Assembly (NCBI GenBank): GCA_964441755.1
Contig: CAYTVG010000014.1
Span: 53,164 to 117,163, forward strand
Length of the DNA stretch: 64,000 nt
DNA from: JAUMBM01 sp964441755
GTDB taxonomy: Bacteria; Bacteroidota; Bacteroidia; Chitinophagales; Saprospiraceae
Direction: 5' to 3'
This document shows positions 26,211 to 34,668 of the stretch, in pieces. Both the position numbers and the translations under genes were made by a program. The notes beneath the pieces are model-generated. The model saw only the letters and a list, made by a program, of their open reading frames with translations. It was not told the origin of the DNA and ran no database searches. How positions within the stretch are numbered: the stretch's first letter is position 1; each line of letters starts with the position of its first letter.

Positions 26211-26812
26211 CGCTCGACCGCGACTTTCGCTTTGCTGACGGTTTTTACCGAAGCTTCGAGGCGCTGAAGGCCAATAAGCCTGACCTCCGGGCTGCCTATA
26301 TGGACGGGCGCATGGTGGTGCTGCCTGAAGAATACCGGCTGAAAGTAGCGCAGCTATACCCCAAAGGGCGGGCTGACCTGCCGGTAAGCCATGCGGATAT
26401 GTACGCGCTGGTCGTTGACGGCCTACCCTACCTGCACATCGGCTATGACAGTCTGCGGCAGTTTAGTGAATTCGCAGGCTTGCGGGCGCGCGGGCGACTG
26501 TCGTACTACCAGTACGATACCACCTGGGTCGAACAGCGGGTCATGACAGCCTATATTCCTTATACCGACCGCCCCTTTCGGCAGGGCAGCGTATCGGTCG
26601 AACAGCGGGATACGCTGCACTGGGTGCTGGACTTTAGTGACGGCAGCCGCTGGCTGCTGAGCCGCGACAGGCTGCTGGCACGCGTAGCAGCCGACGCAGC
26701 GCTCCACCGAACCGTCGCGGCACTGCCAGCAGACGCGCCTTTTGACGATGTCTACCGATGCCTGCTCATCTACGATGACCGGCATCCGCTTCTTTTACCT
26801 GTTGCCAAATAA
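26141..26812 (+). CDS. Unrecognised secreted protein within the gld operon
   Basis: Not assigned to a known family. 223 residues from the second-copy start MSRMLLWLLLCMPLAGMAQ, a signal peptide followed by mature TDSLPLDRDFRFADGFYRSFEALKANKPDL, and a predominantly beta body with motifs DMYALVVDGLPYLHIGYDSL and HWVLDFSDGSRWLLSRDRLLARVAAD. An alternative start lies at 25970, which would give 280 residues with two signal peptides in tandem; the first is from the 171-bp duplicate. It is 17 bp before gldF and co-transcribed with gldA, so it may assist the Gld complex, but nothing direct supports that. Confidence 0.72.
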   Translation: MSRMLLWLLLCMPLAGMAQTDSLPLDRDFRFADGFYRSFEALKANKPDLRAAYMDGRMVVLPEEYRLKVAQLYPKGRADLPVSHADMYALVVDGLPYLHIGYDSLRQFSEFAGLRARGRLSYYQYDTTWVEQRVMTAYIPYTDRPFRQGSVSVEQRDTLHWVLDFSDGSRWLLSRDRLLARVAADAALHRTVAALPADAPFDDVYRCLLIYDDRHPLLLPVAK

Positions 26813-26829
26813 TCATCCATACCAAACTT

Positions 26830-27561
26830 ATGTGGAGCATTTACCGCAAGGAAATCAACGCTTTTTTTAGTTCGCTCATCGGCTACCTGGTCATTGCGGC
26901 CTTTTTGGTGCTGCTGGGGCTTTTTATGTTTGTCTTTCCCGATACCAGCCTGCTGGAATACGGCTTTGCGACCATGGAGCAGTTGTTTAGTCTGGCGCCC
27001 AGCCTCTTTGTGCTCATCATCCCGGCCATTACCATGCGTTCTTTTGCGGAAGAACAGCAGACGGGGGCTATTGAGCTGCTGGTGACGCGGCCCATCACGG
27101 ATCTTTCTATCATCCTGGGCAAATTTCTGGCCAGTCTCAGCCTGGTGGTCATCGCCCTGCTGCCTACGGTGCTGTACTATTATACGGTCTACGAACTGGG
27201 CAACCCCCGCGGCAATCTCGACAGTGGCGGCATCCTGGGCAGCTATGTGGGCCTGCTGATGCTGGCGGCGGCTTTCGTGGCCATCGGGGTCTTCGTATCT
27301 TCACTCACGGCCAACCAGATCATCGCTTTTCTGCTGGCCGCCTTCCTCTGCTTTTGGATGTACTGGGGCTTTCAGTATATGAGCCAACTGCCGGTTTTTG
27401 TGGGGCGGACAGACGATCTGGTGCAGCAACTGGGTATGTTGCATCACTACAATTCTCTCAGCCGTGGTGTCGTCGACAGCCGCGATATGGTCTATTTTCT
27501 GAGTATCATTGCACTTTTTGTTTTCTTTACCCTGCTGTCGCTGGAGCGCAGAAAGTGGTAA
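26830..27561 (+). CDS. gldF: Gliding-motility ABC transporter permease
   Basis: A 243-residue ABC-2 type membrane protein with about six TM segments (for example SLIGYLVIAAFLVLLGLFMF and IIAFLLAAFLCFWMYWGF) and the family motif FAEEQQTGAIELLVTRPITDLSIILGKFLA in the middle (shortened here for reading). It starts 17 bp after the upstream gene and is followed by gldG. Size and context match GldF. Confidence 0.9.
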   Translation: MWSIYRKEINAFFSSLIGYLVIAAFLVLLGLFMFVFPDTSLLEYGFATMEQLFSLAPSLFVLIIPAITMRSFAEEQQTGAIELLVTRPITDLSIILGKFLASLSLVVIALLPTVLYYYTVYELGNPRGNLDSGGILGSYVGLLMLAAAFVAIGVFVSSLTANQIIAFLLAAFLCFWMYWGFQYMSQLPVFVGRTDDLVQQLGMLHHYNSLSRGVVDSRDMVYFLSIIALFVFFTLLSLERRKW

Positions 27562-27609
27562 AGGCTGCTGGGTAAAAAGCTATCATCATCAACATACGGT
27601 TGTATTTCC

Positions 27610-29343
27610 ATGGCTACAAAAAAAGAAACTAAACGCAGCCAACGATGGCAGGCACTGGTACAGGCGATTTCGGCCCTGGTGATTGTCATTTTGGTCAACA
27701 TACTGGCCAACAGTCGCTTTGGCGATGTGTCGCTCTACGGGTCGCTCGACCTTACGGAGGAGGGCCGCTATACACTTTCACCGGGTACGAAACAGATGCT
27801 GCGCCAACTCGATGATGTGGTCTTCGTACGGGTGCTGCTCGAAGGGGAGTTTCCGGCGGGTTTCAAGCGGCTGCAGTCGTCGACCCGGGAGCTGCTCGAC
27901 GATTTCCGCAATTACAGCGGCTACATCGAATATGAGTTTGTCGATCCCAATGTGGGCAGCAAAGAGGATGTCAACGCCCGCCGCGAGGAAATGGCTAAGG
28001 ACGGAATTGTGCCGGTCAACCTGCGGGTGAAAAATACAGACGGTACTTCTTCCCAAATGATCTATCCGTATGTGGTCTTCTACTATGGTGGCCGCAGCAT
28101 TCCTGTCAACATTCTGGAAAACGAGATACCGGGTATTCCCAGCGATGTGATTCTCAACAATGCGGTTGCGCTGCTGGAGTATAAGTTTGCCAGCGCTATC
28201 CAGAAACTCAAGCGGGACTTCAAACCGATTGTGGCGTTTACGACGGGGCATGGGGAGCTGTCCAACCGGCAGTCGTTTGAGCTGCAGGCCAGCCTGCGCA
28301 ATTTTTACGATGTAGGCTACCTGACGCTCGACAGCCTGGTGGCCATCCCCAAAGACATAGAGGCGCTCATCATTGCTAAGCCGCGACTGCCTTTTTCGGA
28401 AAAGGATAAGTTTAAGATCGACCAGTATGTCATGAACGGTGGTAAGGTGATGTGGCTGATCGATAAGATCGCAGTGGATCTCGACAGTCTGCAAGGCCGC
28501 AAAGAGTACTACCCGACGGCTTACCAGCTCGAAATCGACGACCTGCTCTTCCGCTATGGGGTGCGCATCAACGAGGAGCTCGCGCTCGACATGACCTGCA
28601 CCCGCATTCCGCTGGCTACGGGCCTGGTAGGCAATGCACCGCAATTTGATCTTTTCAAGTATCCCTATCACGTGCTGGCGCTGCCCCGCTCCAACCACCC
28701 GGTCGTCAAAAGCCTGGGCGGGGTCAATCTTTTTTACCCCAGCACCATCGATATGAATATCGAGACGCGCAGCCCGCTCAAAAAGATTCCGCTGCTGCAG
28801 TCGAGCGAGCATGCGCGCTACCAGAAGCTGCCGGTGGCGCTGGAGTTCAACTTCCTGCGCTATGAGCTGGATGCCAGCAAGTTTAAGTACAACGACCTTG
28901 TCTATGGCGTGCTGCTGGAAGGTCAGTTTCACAGCATGTATGAAAACAGGCTGAGTCCTGAGCAGACGGAGCTGCTGCAGCAGGTGGGTGCTCCCTATCA
29001 GGCCAAGAGCCCTGAAAGCCGCATGATTGTGGTGGCAGATGGCGATGTGGCAGCCAATCCGGTGCGCAGCGATGGCACTACCCTGCCGCTGGGGCTCAAT
29101 ATTTTTGAAAAATCTGTCTTCTCCAATGCCGATTTTGTGATCAACGGTCTCGAGTACCTGATGGATGAGACCGGCATCATCGAGGCGCGGGGTAAGGAAG
29201 TGAAGCTGCGTATGCTCAACGAGCAGCGGGCGCAGCAGGAGAAAAGCCGCTGGCAGTTGCTCAATATTGGGCTGCCGCTGCTGCTGCTGGGGGTTTTTGG
29301 CTTTGCTTATACCCTTGTGCGTCGGAGACGCTATGCGATTTAA
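27610..29343 (+). CDS. gldG: Gliding-motility protein, GldG family
   Basis: 577 residues. An N-terminal TM (ALVIVILVNILANSRFGDV) precedes SLDLTEEGRYTLSPGTKQML, the characteristic start of GldG-like ABC-2 accessory proteins. A large periplasmic domain resembling DUF4350/Gldg folds follows (VNILENEIPGIPSDVILNNA, FTTGHGELSNRQSFELQASL). A C-terminal TM (LLNIGLPLLLLGVFGFAYTL) and basic tail RRRRYAI close it. It works with GldA and GldF. The gap to gldF is 48 bp, so it is in the same operon. Confidence 0.92.
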   Translation: MATKKETKRSQRWQALVQAISALVIVILVNILANSRFGDVSLYGSLDLTEEGRYTLSPGTKQMLRQLDDVVFVRVLLEGEFPAGFKRLQSSTRELLDDFRNYSGYIEYEFVDPNVGSKEDVNARREEMAKDGIVPVNLRVKNTDGTSSQMIYPYVVFYYGGRSIPVNILENEIPGIPSDVILNNAVALLEYKFASAIQKLKRDFKPIVAFTTGHGELSNRQSFELQASLRNFYDVGYLTLDSLVAIPKDIEALIIAKPRLPFSEKDKFKIDQYVMNGGKVMWLIDKIAVDLDSLQGRKEYYPTAYQLEIDDLLFRYGVRINEELALDMTCTRIPLATGLVGNAPQFDLFKYPYHVLALPRSNHPVVKSLGGVNLFYPSTIDMNIETRSPLKKIPLLQSSEHARYQKLPVALEFNFLRYELDASKFKYNDLVYGVLLEGQFHSMYENRLSPEQTELLQQVGAPYQAKSPESRMIVVADGDVAANPVRSDGTTLPLGLNIFEKSVFSNADFVINGLEYLMDETGIIEARGKEVKLRMLNEQRAQQEKSRWQLLNIGLPLLLLGVFGFAYTLVRRRRYAI

Positions 29344-29389
29344 TTTGTTTTTTTGATTTTTGAAAAAAATCAAAAAAAATAAAAAGCAA

Positions 29390-29424
29390 TTTTTTCCTTG
29401 CGGACTTCGCCCGCAAGGAAAAAA
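29390..29424. terminator. Hairpin with poly-T/poly-A flanks after gldG
   Basis: Arms TTTTTTCCTTGCGG and complement with a 7-nt loop. An AT-rich imperfect inverted repeat also lies at 29353-29380. They sit 20 bp ahead of the DUF4340 gene, so may only partly terminate. Confidence 0.65.
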
Positions 29425-29443
29425 ATAAAAACTAACTGCTGTT

Positions 29444-30454
29444 ATGAACCGCAATACAATACTTGTACTCATCGCCCTGCTTCTGGCTGCCGCCACCTGG
29501 CTCTACCTCCGCCAGCAAACCGGTAGCAAGACCACCCTGGCGGGTGCAGACCGCCAATTTGCTGTAAAAGATACCCAGTCGGTGGCGCGTGTCTTTTTGG
29601 TGGACCGGCAGGGAGGTACGATCAATCTGCGTAGGTCAGGAAGTGGCTGGCTCATCAATGACCAGTTTCCTGCCCGGCAGACGGCCATCAACAACCTGCT
29701 GGATGCGATTGCGCGGCTGGATATTCTCTACAAGCCTGCCAATGCGGCGGTGTCGACCCTGATCAAAAACTTGTCGACGGAGGGGATAAAAGTGGAAATT
29801 TACGACCGCAAGGACCAGTTGATGAAAGCCTATTATATCGGTGGATCTACAGCCGACGAGCGGGGTACCTACATCATTCTCGAAGGCTTTGAGCAGCCCT
29901 ATGTGGGCGGCATTCAGGGCTGGGTGGGCAATGTGCGTTTTCGCTACAACCTGCCGGTGGATGACTGGCGCGACCGCCATGTGTTTCGGGCTGAAGTCGA
30001 GGAGATCGCTTCGGTCAGTGTCGAGTATCCCCAACAGCGCAGCAAGTCGTTCCGCCTCAGCCGCGCACAGAACGGACAGTTTGCGGTGGTGCCTTTTTAC
30101 GACATTACGCCCCGCTTACAAAAGCCGCTCTCGCAGGGGAAAATCGAGCAGTACCTGGTAGGCTTTGAGTCGGTACAGGCATCGAGGTATATCAACGACC
30201 TCTCGCAGCGGGACTCTATACAGCGCATGGACCCCTTCAGCATCATCGAGCTCACCAAGACCGACGGCAGCGTGGTCAAGGCAGTCATGCACCCTACCTT
30301 TATCGACCCGGCCATCGATGAGAAGACCGGTAAGATTGTGTACAGCGACTACATACCTGCTTACTATGTGAGCCTGCCCGAGGGTGATTTCCTGTCGGTA
30401 CAGCAGGAGGTCATCAGCAAGCTGTTCTGGGATTATTCGTTTTTCTTTGAATGA
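29444..30454 (+). CDS. DUF4340 domain protein
   Basis: 336 residues, N-terminal TM anchor (NTILVLIALLLAAATWLYL), then DUF4340-type modules. The conserved Ala/Thr/Phe-rich core is seen as FAVKDTQSVARVFLVDRQGG near the start, WLINDQFPARQTAINNLLDAI, and GVQG-like VGGIQGWVGNVRFRY. DUF4340 genes regularly follow gldG in Bacteroidota and similar ABC modules in other phyla, so a link with the Gld complex is expected; function unknown. Confidence 0.85.
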   Translation: MNRNTILVLIALLLAAATWLYLRQQTGSKTTLAGADRQFAVKDTQSVARVFLVDRQGGTINLRRSGSGWLINDQFPARQTAINNLLDAIARLDILYKPANAAVSTLIKNLSTEGIKVEIYDRKDQLMKAYYIGGSTADERGTYIILEGFEQPYVGGIQGWVGNVRFRYNLPVDDWRDRHVFRAEVEEIASVSVEYPQQRSKSFRLSRAQNGQFAVVPFYDITPRLQKPLSQGKIEQYLVGFESVQASRYINDLSQRDSIQRMDPFSIIELTKTDGSVVKAVMHPTFIDPAIDEKTGKIVYSDYIPAYYVSLPEGDFLSVQQEVISKLFWDYSFFFE

Positions 30455-30494
30455 AACAAGCTGTCAGCAGCGGCAAAATAAAATGCGTAAAACG

Positions 30495-30525
30495 TTTGTT
30501 TTGTCGATTATTCAAATTACCTTTG
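30495..30525 (+). promoter_or_regulatory. rplS promoter (TTTG-N19-TACCTTTG)
   Basis: TTTG at 30495-30498 and TACCTTTG at 30518-30525 with exactly 19 bp between them. This is the ideal Bacteroidota housekeeping promoter, 36 bp before the rplS start. Confidence 0.85.
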
Positions 30526-30560
30526 CACGGCTATTTTGAGACCTATTCAAAAAAGGAAAG

Positions 30561-30917
30561 ATGGACGCCATCAAATTTGTGCATGAGCAGATGACGAAGA
30601 AGCCGGAGCACCCTGACTTTCGGGCCGGAGACAATGTCATCGTTAACTACAAGATTGTTGAAGGAGATAAGGAACGTATACAGGCATTCCGCGGTGATGT
30701 TATCCAAATCAAGGGTCAAGGGGAAACCAAGACTTTCACGGTTCGGAAAATTTCCAACGGTGTGGGTGTAGAGCGTATCTTCCCTTTCGTTTCTCCCAAC
30801 ATTGTAGACATTACTGTTACCAAACGCGGAAAAGTACGCCGCTCAAGACTCTTCTACCTGCGAGGCTTGGTCGGCAAAAAAGCACGCATTAAGGAGCGCA
30901 AGCTCAAGCGTGATTAA
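30561..30917 (+). CDS. rplS: 50S ribosomal protein L19
   Basis: 118 residues, the normal length. Conserved L19 segments: FRAGDNVIVNYKIVEGDKER, IQAFRGDVIQIKGQG, TFTVRKISNGVGVERIFPF and the basic tail VRRSRLFYLRGLVGKKARIK. Located at the interface of the two ribosomal subunits. It has its own promoter and terminator and is thus independent of the upstream gld genes. Confidence 0.98.
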   Translation: MDAIKFVHEQMTKKPEHPDFRAGDNVIVNYKIVEGDKERIQAFRGDVIQIKGQGETKTFTVRKISNGVGVERIFPFVSPNIVDITVTKRGKVRRSRLFYLRGLVGKKARIKERKLKRD

Positions 30918-30953
30918 ATCGCTGGCTGCTTTGCAGCAGCTAAAGCGGTAGCA

Positions 30954-31008
30954 ACACAAAAGGCCGCATTTAATTTTTCTGTGAAAAATTAAATGCGGCC
31001 TTTTGTGT
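30954..31008. terminator. rplS terminator, 25-bp perfect stem
   Basis: Arms of 25 bp (start ACACAAAAGGCCGCATTTAA) with a 5-nt loop. The distal stem is AT-rich and carries A and T runs. It faces the convergent DsrE2 gene end at 31065, so may serve both. Confidence 0.85.
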
Positions 31009-31064
31009 TTTCGTACATTTCATTTATGGCCATGGTCGCCAATGAAATGCACACCCACTGCTCA

Positions 31065-31586
31065 CTAGATGAAAATGATCTGGGTGCCGAGACCTCGGGC
31101 GCGCTCGTAGAACTCGCCTATGGTCAGTACGCCGTCGAGTTCATCGATCAGGTCTTCGCGCTTGAGGTGGAACATGTCGACGGCCAGCTTGCAGGCCCAT
31201 AATTTGGCGCCGGAGGCGGAGAGGATTTCTATGAATTCGGGGATCTCCGGCATATCAAGGGCTTCCATCTCCTTTTTCATCATGGAGGTCACAAAATTCT
31301 CCATCCCGGGCAGACCGCCCAACATGGTGGGAATGTGCATGCCGGGATTGCCTACCGTGGGCATGTGGAGATCATTCATGCGCTTTTTGTTGATAGCCTC
31401 CAGGCCGAAAAAGGTGAAGAATACTTCGGCTTCTATGCCTTCCATACGGGCACCGTTGGCCATAATCATGGCGGCGTAGACGCTGTCGAGGGTCGCCTTG
31501 GACAGGATGAAGCATACCTTTTTGACGGGCATGGTTTCGGGCTTGTCCACTGCCTCGATGTCGGGTTGATACATAAGGTTGTTCAT
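31065..31586 (-). CDS. DsrE2-type sulfur carrier protein
   Basis: 173 residues of the DsrE/DsrF-like fold, DsrE2 subgroup. The start VKKVCFILSKATLDSVYAA, the hydrophobic MPTMLGGLPGMENFVT-like loop, and GAKLWACKLAVDMF with the conserved Cys132 are the identifying parts. In sulfur oxidisers such proteins pass sulfane sulfur between TusA, DsrE and DsrC. Here it is the third gene after SQR-like and TusE/DsrC genes on the same strand. It is probably cytoplasmic with a membrane-touching loop. Confidence 0.85.
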   Translation of the reverse strand: MNNLMYQPDIEAVDKPETMPVKKVCFILSKATLDSVYAAMIMANGARMEGIEAEVFFTFFGLEAINKKRMNDLHMPTVGNPGMHIPTMLGGLPGMENFVTSMMKKEMEALDMPEIPEFIEILSASGAKLWACKLAVDMFHLKREDLIDELDGVLTIGEFYERARGLGTQIIFI

Positions 31587-31614
31587 ACGGATTGATTTTG
31601 AAGGTTATTGTTGG

Positions 31615-31690
31615 GCTTGATCGGCTGCCGCTGGTAGCCGATCAAGCGGGGCAGTTTGGATGGGCGGCTCCTGCCGCCCATCCAAACTGC
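31615..31690. repeat. Two hairpins between the DsrE2 and TusE genes
   Basis: 31615-31646: 12-bp arms GCTTGATCGGCT. 31651-31690: perfect 18-4-18 hairpin (arm GCAGTTTGGATGGGCGGC, loop TCCT). Lying within a probable operon, they may stabilise or separate the transcripts rather than end them. Confidence 0.75.
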
Positions 31691-31727
31691 CGGGGGCTGT
31701 GGCCCTGCTGTCTTCCTGCGGCAGGCA

Positions 31728-32039
31728 TTAAATGCAGCTGGCAGGTTTTGGAATGCCGGCAATTTTAGAGGCTTTCTTCAGCGGGCCGCCGGGGAAGAGA
31801 TCGTAAAACTCTTTGATGTTGACAACACCGCTCTGGCCAATGCGGCGGATGGTGAGGGCCACCTCCTTGCGCTGCTGATCCTGCAGGTAGCGCAGCACTT
31901 CCCAGTGTCTGGCAGTCAGGGGTCCTACCTGCTCTTCTTTGGCGATGGTTTCGGCAACTTCTTCTGTCCATTCAGTCAGGTTTTTCAGGTAACCTTCTTC
32001 GTTGACCTCTATGGCTTTGCCATTGATATTGCGTTGCAT
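31728..32039 (-). CDS. TusE/DsrC family sulfur-relay protein with a single C-terminal Cys
   Basis: 103 residues. The family signature is present: EEGYLKNLTEWTEEVAETIA, LTARHWEVLRYLQD, and the tail FPGGPLKKASKIAGIPKPAS then CI. The penultimate Cys102 is the sulfur-accepting residue of the swinging arm. The second Cys that DsrC carries 11 residues upstream is Ser91 here. This makes it TusE-like (persulfide carrier) rather than a true DsrC trisulfide substrate. No dsrAB is in the window. Confidence 0.9.
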   Translation of the reverse strand: MQRNINGKAIEVNEEGYLKNLTEWTEEVAETIAKEEQVGPLTARHWEVLRYLQDQQRKEVALTIRRIGQSGVVNIKEFYDLFPGGPLKKASKIAGIPKPASCI

Positions 32040-32215
32040 GACGGATAAATTTTGGTATGATTCAATGATGAAAATCTGTTTTGTTGCTGCTGGCTACCGC
32101 TGTCAGCTGACAGTTCGGACACCTGCGCTGTCCGGCTGATACTGCCGGCCTATGTCCGCGCACCGGACGCCTGAAGCAAAAATGTGCTGTAATACTGCAC
32201 GAAACGGCCTGCACA

Positions 32216-33484
32216 CTAAGCCTCTACTTCTTCGGCTCGTTCGCGCACAGGCGTGAGCTTCTTACCGGCTTTGCTCATCTGCGGGCTGACAAAGGGGATG
32301 GGTAGACCGGGCAGGAGTATATTCCAGTAGATCCACCGGAAGGCCAGCTTGCCCCAGTGATTGAGGCGGCTTTCCTCCAGCAGGCGTAGCGGACCCAGAC
32401 CGGCAATGGGAAAAGTACCCTCAACAGGCTCCTGCTCGTAGTTGAAGTCAATCAGCAGCGCCTTGCCCCTGCCGGTTTCTACGAAACAATTGGCGTGGCC
32501 GTCAAAATCGGGCTGCAACGTCTGACCGTCGATGAAACGGAGGATATTGTTGGTCAGCAACTCGGCCTGGAAATGCGCCACAGAGCCTGCTTTGGAAGCC
32601 GGCAGGTTGGTAGCATCCCCGATGACAAAGATGTTGTCAAAGGCTTTGGATTGCAGGGTATGCTTATCGGTGGGGATGAAGTTGAGTTCGTCGCCCAGGC
32701 CTGAGCGGGCTATGCAGTCGTTGCCTTTGTTGGTAGGTACCGTCACGAGCAGGTCGTAAGCAACTTCCTGTCCGCCGTAGTCGATAATCTTGCGGGCGCT
32801 GCCGTCAACGCGTTCGATGTAGAAATCGGTGACGACCTCGATGTCTTTCTCTTTGAGCAGATAGCCGAGCTTGTCGGAAGCGCGGGGCTTGGTGAAGGCG
32901 CCACCCAGCGGGGTTACATATGTGATTTTAACCTTGTCGCGCATGCCCTTGTTAAGGAAAAAGTCATCGGCCAGAAAGGCGAACTCCAGCGGTGCCACCG
33001 GGCATTTGATGGGCATCTCGGTGATGTGCACCACAAGATGGCCGCCTTCCCAGTTTTCGAGCTTGCTGCGCAGGGCTTTGGCACCTTCGTAAGTATAAAA
33101 GTCGAAGGTCTCCTGCTGCCAGTTGGACTCCAGCAGGCCGGGAACTTCCTCGGGCGCGATGCGGGAACCGGTGGCTATGATGAGCAGGTCGTAAGTGAGG
33201 GTTTCACCATTTTGCAGAAGCACTTGCTGCTGCTCACCGTCGATGCGGTCAATGGGCTGGTTGACCAGCTTTACGCCCCGGGGGATGAATTTATCGATGG
33301 GCTGTATGATGTCCCGCTCTTCGTACTGACCAAAAGGGAAGAACAGGAAGCCGGGCTGGTAGTAGTGCTGCTTTTCCTGGTCGACAATGGTGAGCTGCCA
33401 TTCGCGGGGCGATAGTTTTTTGGACAGGTGATTGGCCATCATGGTGCCCGCAGCACCGGCGCCTAAGATCAGTAACTTTTTCAT
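32216..33484 (-). CDS. Sulfide:quinone oxidoreductase-like flavoprotein
   Basis: A 422-residue NAD(P)/FAD-type disulfide-oxidoreductase-fold protein. FAD loop LILGAGAAGTMMANHLS at 5-21, ATGSRIAPEEVPG (about 104) and the second FAD motif FDNIFVIGDATNLPASKAGSV (about 282). SQR catalysis uses Cys residues; here MPIKCPVAPLEFAFLADDFF gives Cys161, Cys333 (HANCFVET) matches the second, and a third Cys near 120-130 is absent. The C-terminal amphipathic helices IYWNILLPGLPIP suit membrane attachment. I use the Met at 33484; an ATG at 33520 would add an odd Cys-rich lead. It is the first gene of the sulfur set. Confidence 0.82.
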   Translation of the reverse strand: MKKLLILGAGAAGTMMANHLSKKLSPREWQLTIVDQEKQHYYQPGFLFFPFGQYEERDIIQPIDKFIPRGVKLVNQPIDRIDGEQQQVLLQNGETLTYDLLIIATGSRIAPEEVPGLLESNWQQETFDFYTYEGAKALRSKLENWEGGHLVVHITEMPIKCPVAPLEFAFLADDFFLNKGMRDKVKITYVTPLGGAFTKPRASDKLGYLLKEKDIEVVTDFYIERVDGSARKIIDYGGQEVAYDLLVTVPTNKGNDCIARSGLGDELNFIPTDKHTLQSKAFDNIFVIGDATNLPASKAGSVAHFQAELLTNNILRFIDGQTLQPDFDGHANCFVETGRGKALLIDFNYEQEPVEGTFPIAGLGPLRLLEESRLNHWGKLAFRWIYWNILLPGLPIPFVSPQMSKAGKKLTPVRERAEEVEA

Positions 33485-33604
33485 GGTAAAGCAATTACAC
33501 GATGTTTGAATCTTGTACAAAGCTATACCTGTGGGGCAGGCGAATATGTGATCTCAACTACTTAAGAAGGTGACATTAGCGCGCAAACGGGGTAATTAAT
33601 ATTA

Positions 33605-33664
33605 CCGGGCGGAAAGAGCCCTCCCGGGGCAGTGCTGCCGCCTTGGGAGGGCTCTTTCTGCCCG
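33605..33664. terminator. Long GC-rich hairpin between the SQR and glucosaminidase genes
   Basis: The arms GGGCGGAAAGAGCCCTCCC and a close complement flank a GC-rich loop. Since both flanking genes run on the minus strand this terminates the glucosaminidase-fold gene upstream of the sulfur set. Confidence 0.65.
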
Positions 33665-33752
33665 GTTCCAGGTTCATGTTGGTAAAATGAACCGGGCAAC
33701 AGGCTGTCGTAAATTTGGTTTTGCTGCTTGCAGCGAAGCACAATGCAATGCC

Positions 33753-34598
33753 CTAGTCGTACTGCTGCAGTTCGAAGCGCTCAATGGTGCGCAACAACTG
33801 GGAGGCGATGTGGGGGTGCGGGTAGATGGCGGAGCGCTCGATGGCGCGTGCCCACTCCCGGCAGGGCTTGCCGCGCAGTTGGCGGAATTTGGTCTGCTTG
33901 CCGGTGGTCATGAACAGGCTGTGGTCGCGGATGCTCATCCAGGCGCTTTCGTAGTAGCGGTAGCAACGGCCGCCTTCGTTGACGGTGTCGCCCAGCCAGT
34001 CGGCAGTGCAGGGCATGGCGAAGAAGTTGTTGCCTTTGTTTACGAGTGCTGATTGTCCGCCCTGGCTGTAAAGCAGCAGGCTGGCCAGCGTTATGGATGC
34101 CGGGATACCAAATTTTGCCTGCTCAGCGGCGGCGACCTTGGCGAAGCGGTCGGCCAGGGCACTGAGCCGGGTGTTGCCTGCAGACAGCATGGCGGTGTAA
34201 AGGGCGTCTTCACCTTCGGTGGAGGAGCTGTAACCGCCCATGATGTTGAGTTGCTCTGCCCGACGCTGTGTGGGTGGATCGGTGCGGGTGGTGGTGGCAT
34301 CCGTATCGCCCGCGGCGGCAGCCCGCCCGGCAGTAGCGCCGGTACGGCCGTCGGCAGGGCCGGCTGCTGGGCTGCTGCCGACGCTGGCGGGCCGGGCAGC
34401 GGCAGGGGCGCTGGTTTCGCTCAGGACGGTTTCTACGGCCTCGGGTTTGCTGAATTCGAGTTTGATCTCCATGTCTTTGCTGAAGATGGCGTACAAGAGC
34501 AGTATCACGAGGCTAATCTTAAACCAGTGCTGCCGGATGAACGGGAAATCCTGTGTGTTAAAATCTTTCATGACCATGTTGCTTTTGTTCTGCAACAA
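33753..34598 (-). CDS. Membrane-anchored glucosaminidase-fold protein lacking the catalytic Glu
   Basis: 281 residues: a short cytoplasmic start, one TM (FKISLVILLLYAIFS, about 26-40), an Ala/Pro/Thr-rich spacer (60-115), and a C-terminal GH73-like domain (about 130-281). The usual active-site stretch (ESGWG or ESNYG after TLA...LL) reads LASLLLYSQGGQSALVNKGN, with Tyr177 in the place of the Glu. The rest of the fold is kept (NNFFAMPC, CYRYYESAWMSIRDHSLFM). Likely an inactive peptidoglycan-binding protein. The start could also be Met8 or Met10. Confidence 0.75.
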   Translation of the reverse strand: MLQNKSNMVMKDFNTQDFPFIRQHWFKISLVILLLYAIFSKDMEIKLEFSKPEAVETVLSETSAPAAARPASVGSSPAAGPADGRTGATAGRAAAAGDTDATTTRTDPPTQRRAEQLNIMGGYSSSTEGEDALYTAMLSAGNTRLSALADRFAKVAAAEQAKFGIPASITLASLLLYSQGGQSALVNKGNNFFAMPCTADWLGDTVNEGGRCYRYYESAWMSIRDHSLFMTTGKQTKFRQLRGKPCREWARAIERSAIYPHPHIASQLLRTIERFELQQYD

Positions 34599-34612
34599 AG
34601 GTAAGGGGTGGA

Positions 34613-34656
34613 AATGTTTTAAACAAATATTTTACAAAATATTTGTTTAAAACATT
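34613..34656. other. AT-rich 21-bp perfect inverted repeat
   Basis: AATGTTTTAAACAAATATTT is the first part of an arm; the complement follows after two bases (AC). It sits 15 bp upstream of the glucosaminidase-fold gene (minus strand) and has no GC core, so it is unlike the intrinsic terminators nearby. It could be an operator or cruciform. Confidence 0.6.
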
Positions 34657-34668
34657 TTTGTAGGGTAT

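Noticed and set aside
26141..26812. Calling the gene between gldA and gldF a known Gld protein
   Set aside because: No sequence feature links it to GldB, GldD, GldH or others; left unassigned.
31728..32039. A dissimilatory sulfite reductase (Dsr) pathway
   Set aside because: The DsrC-like protein lacks one of the two active Cys and no dsrAB is in the window.
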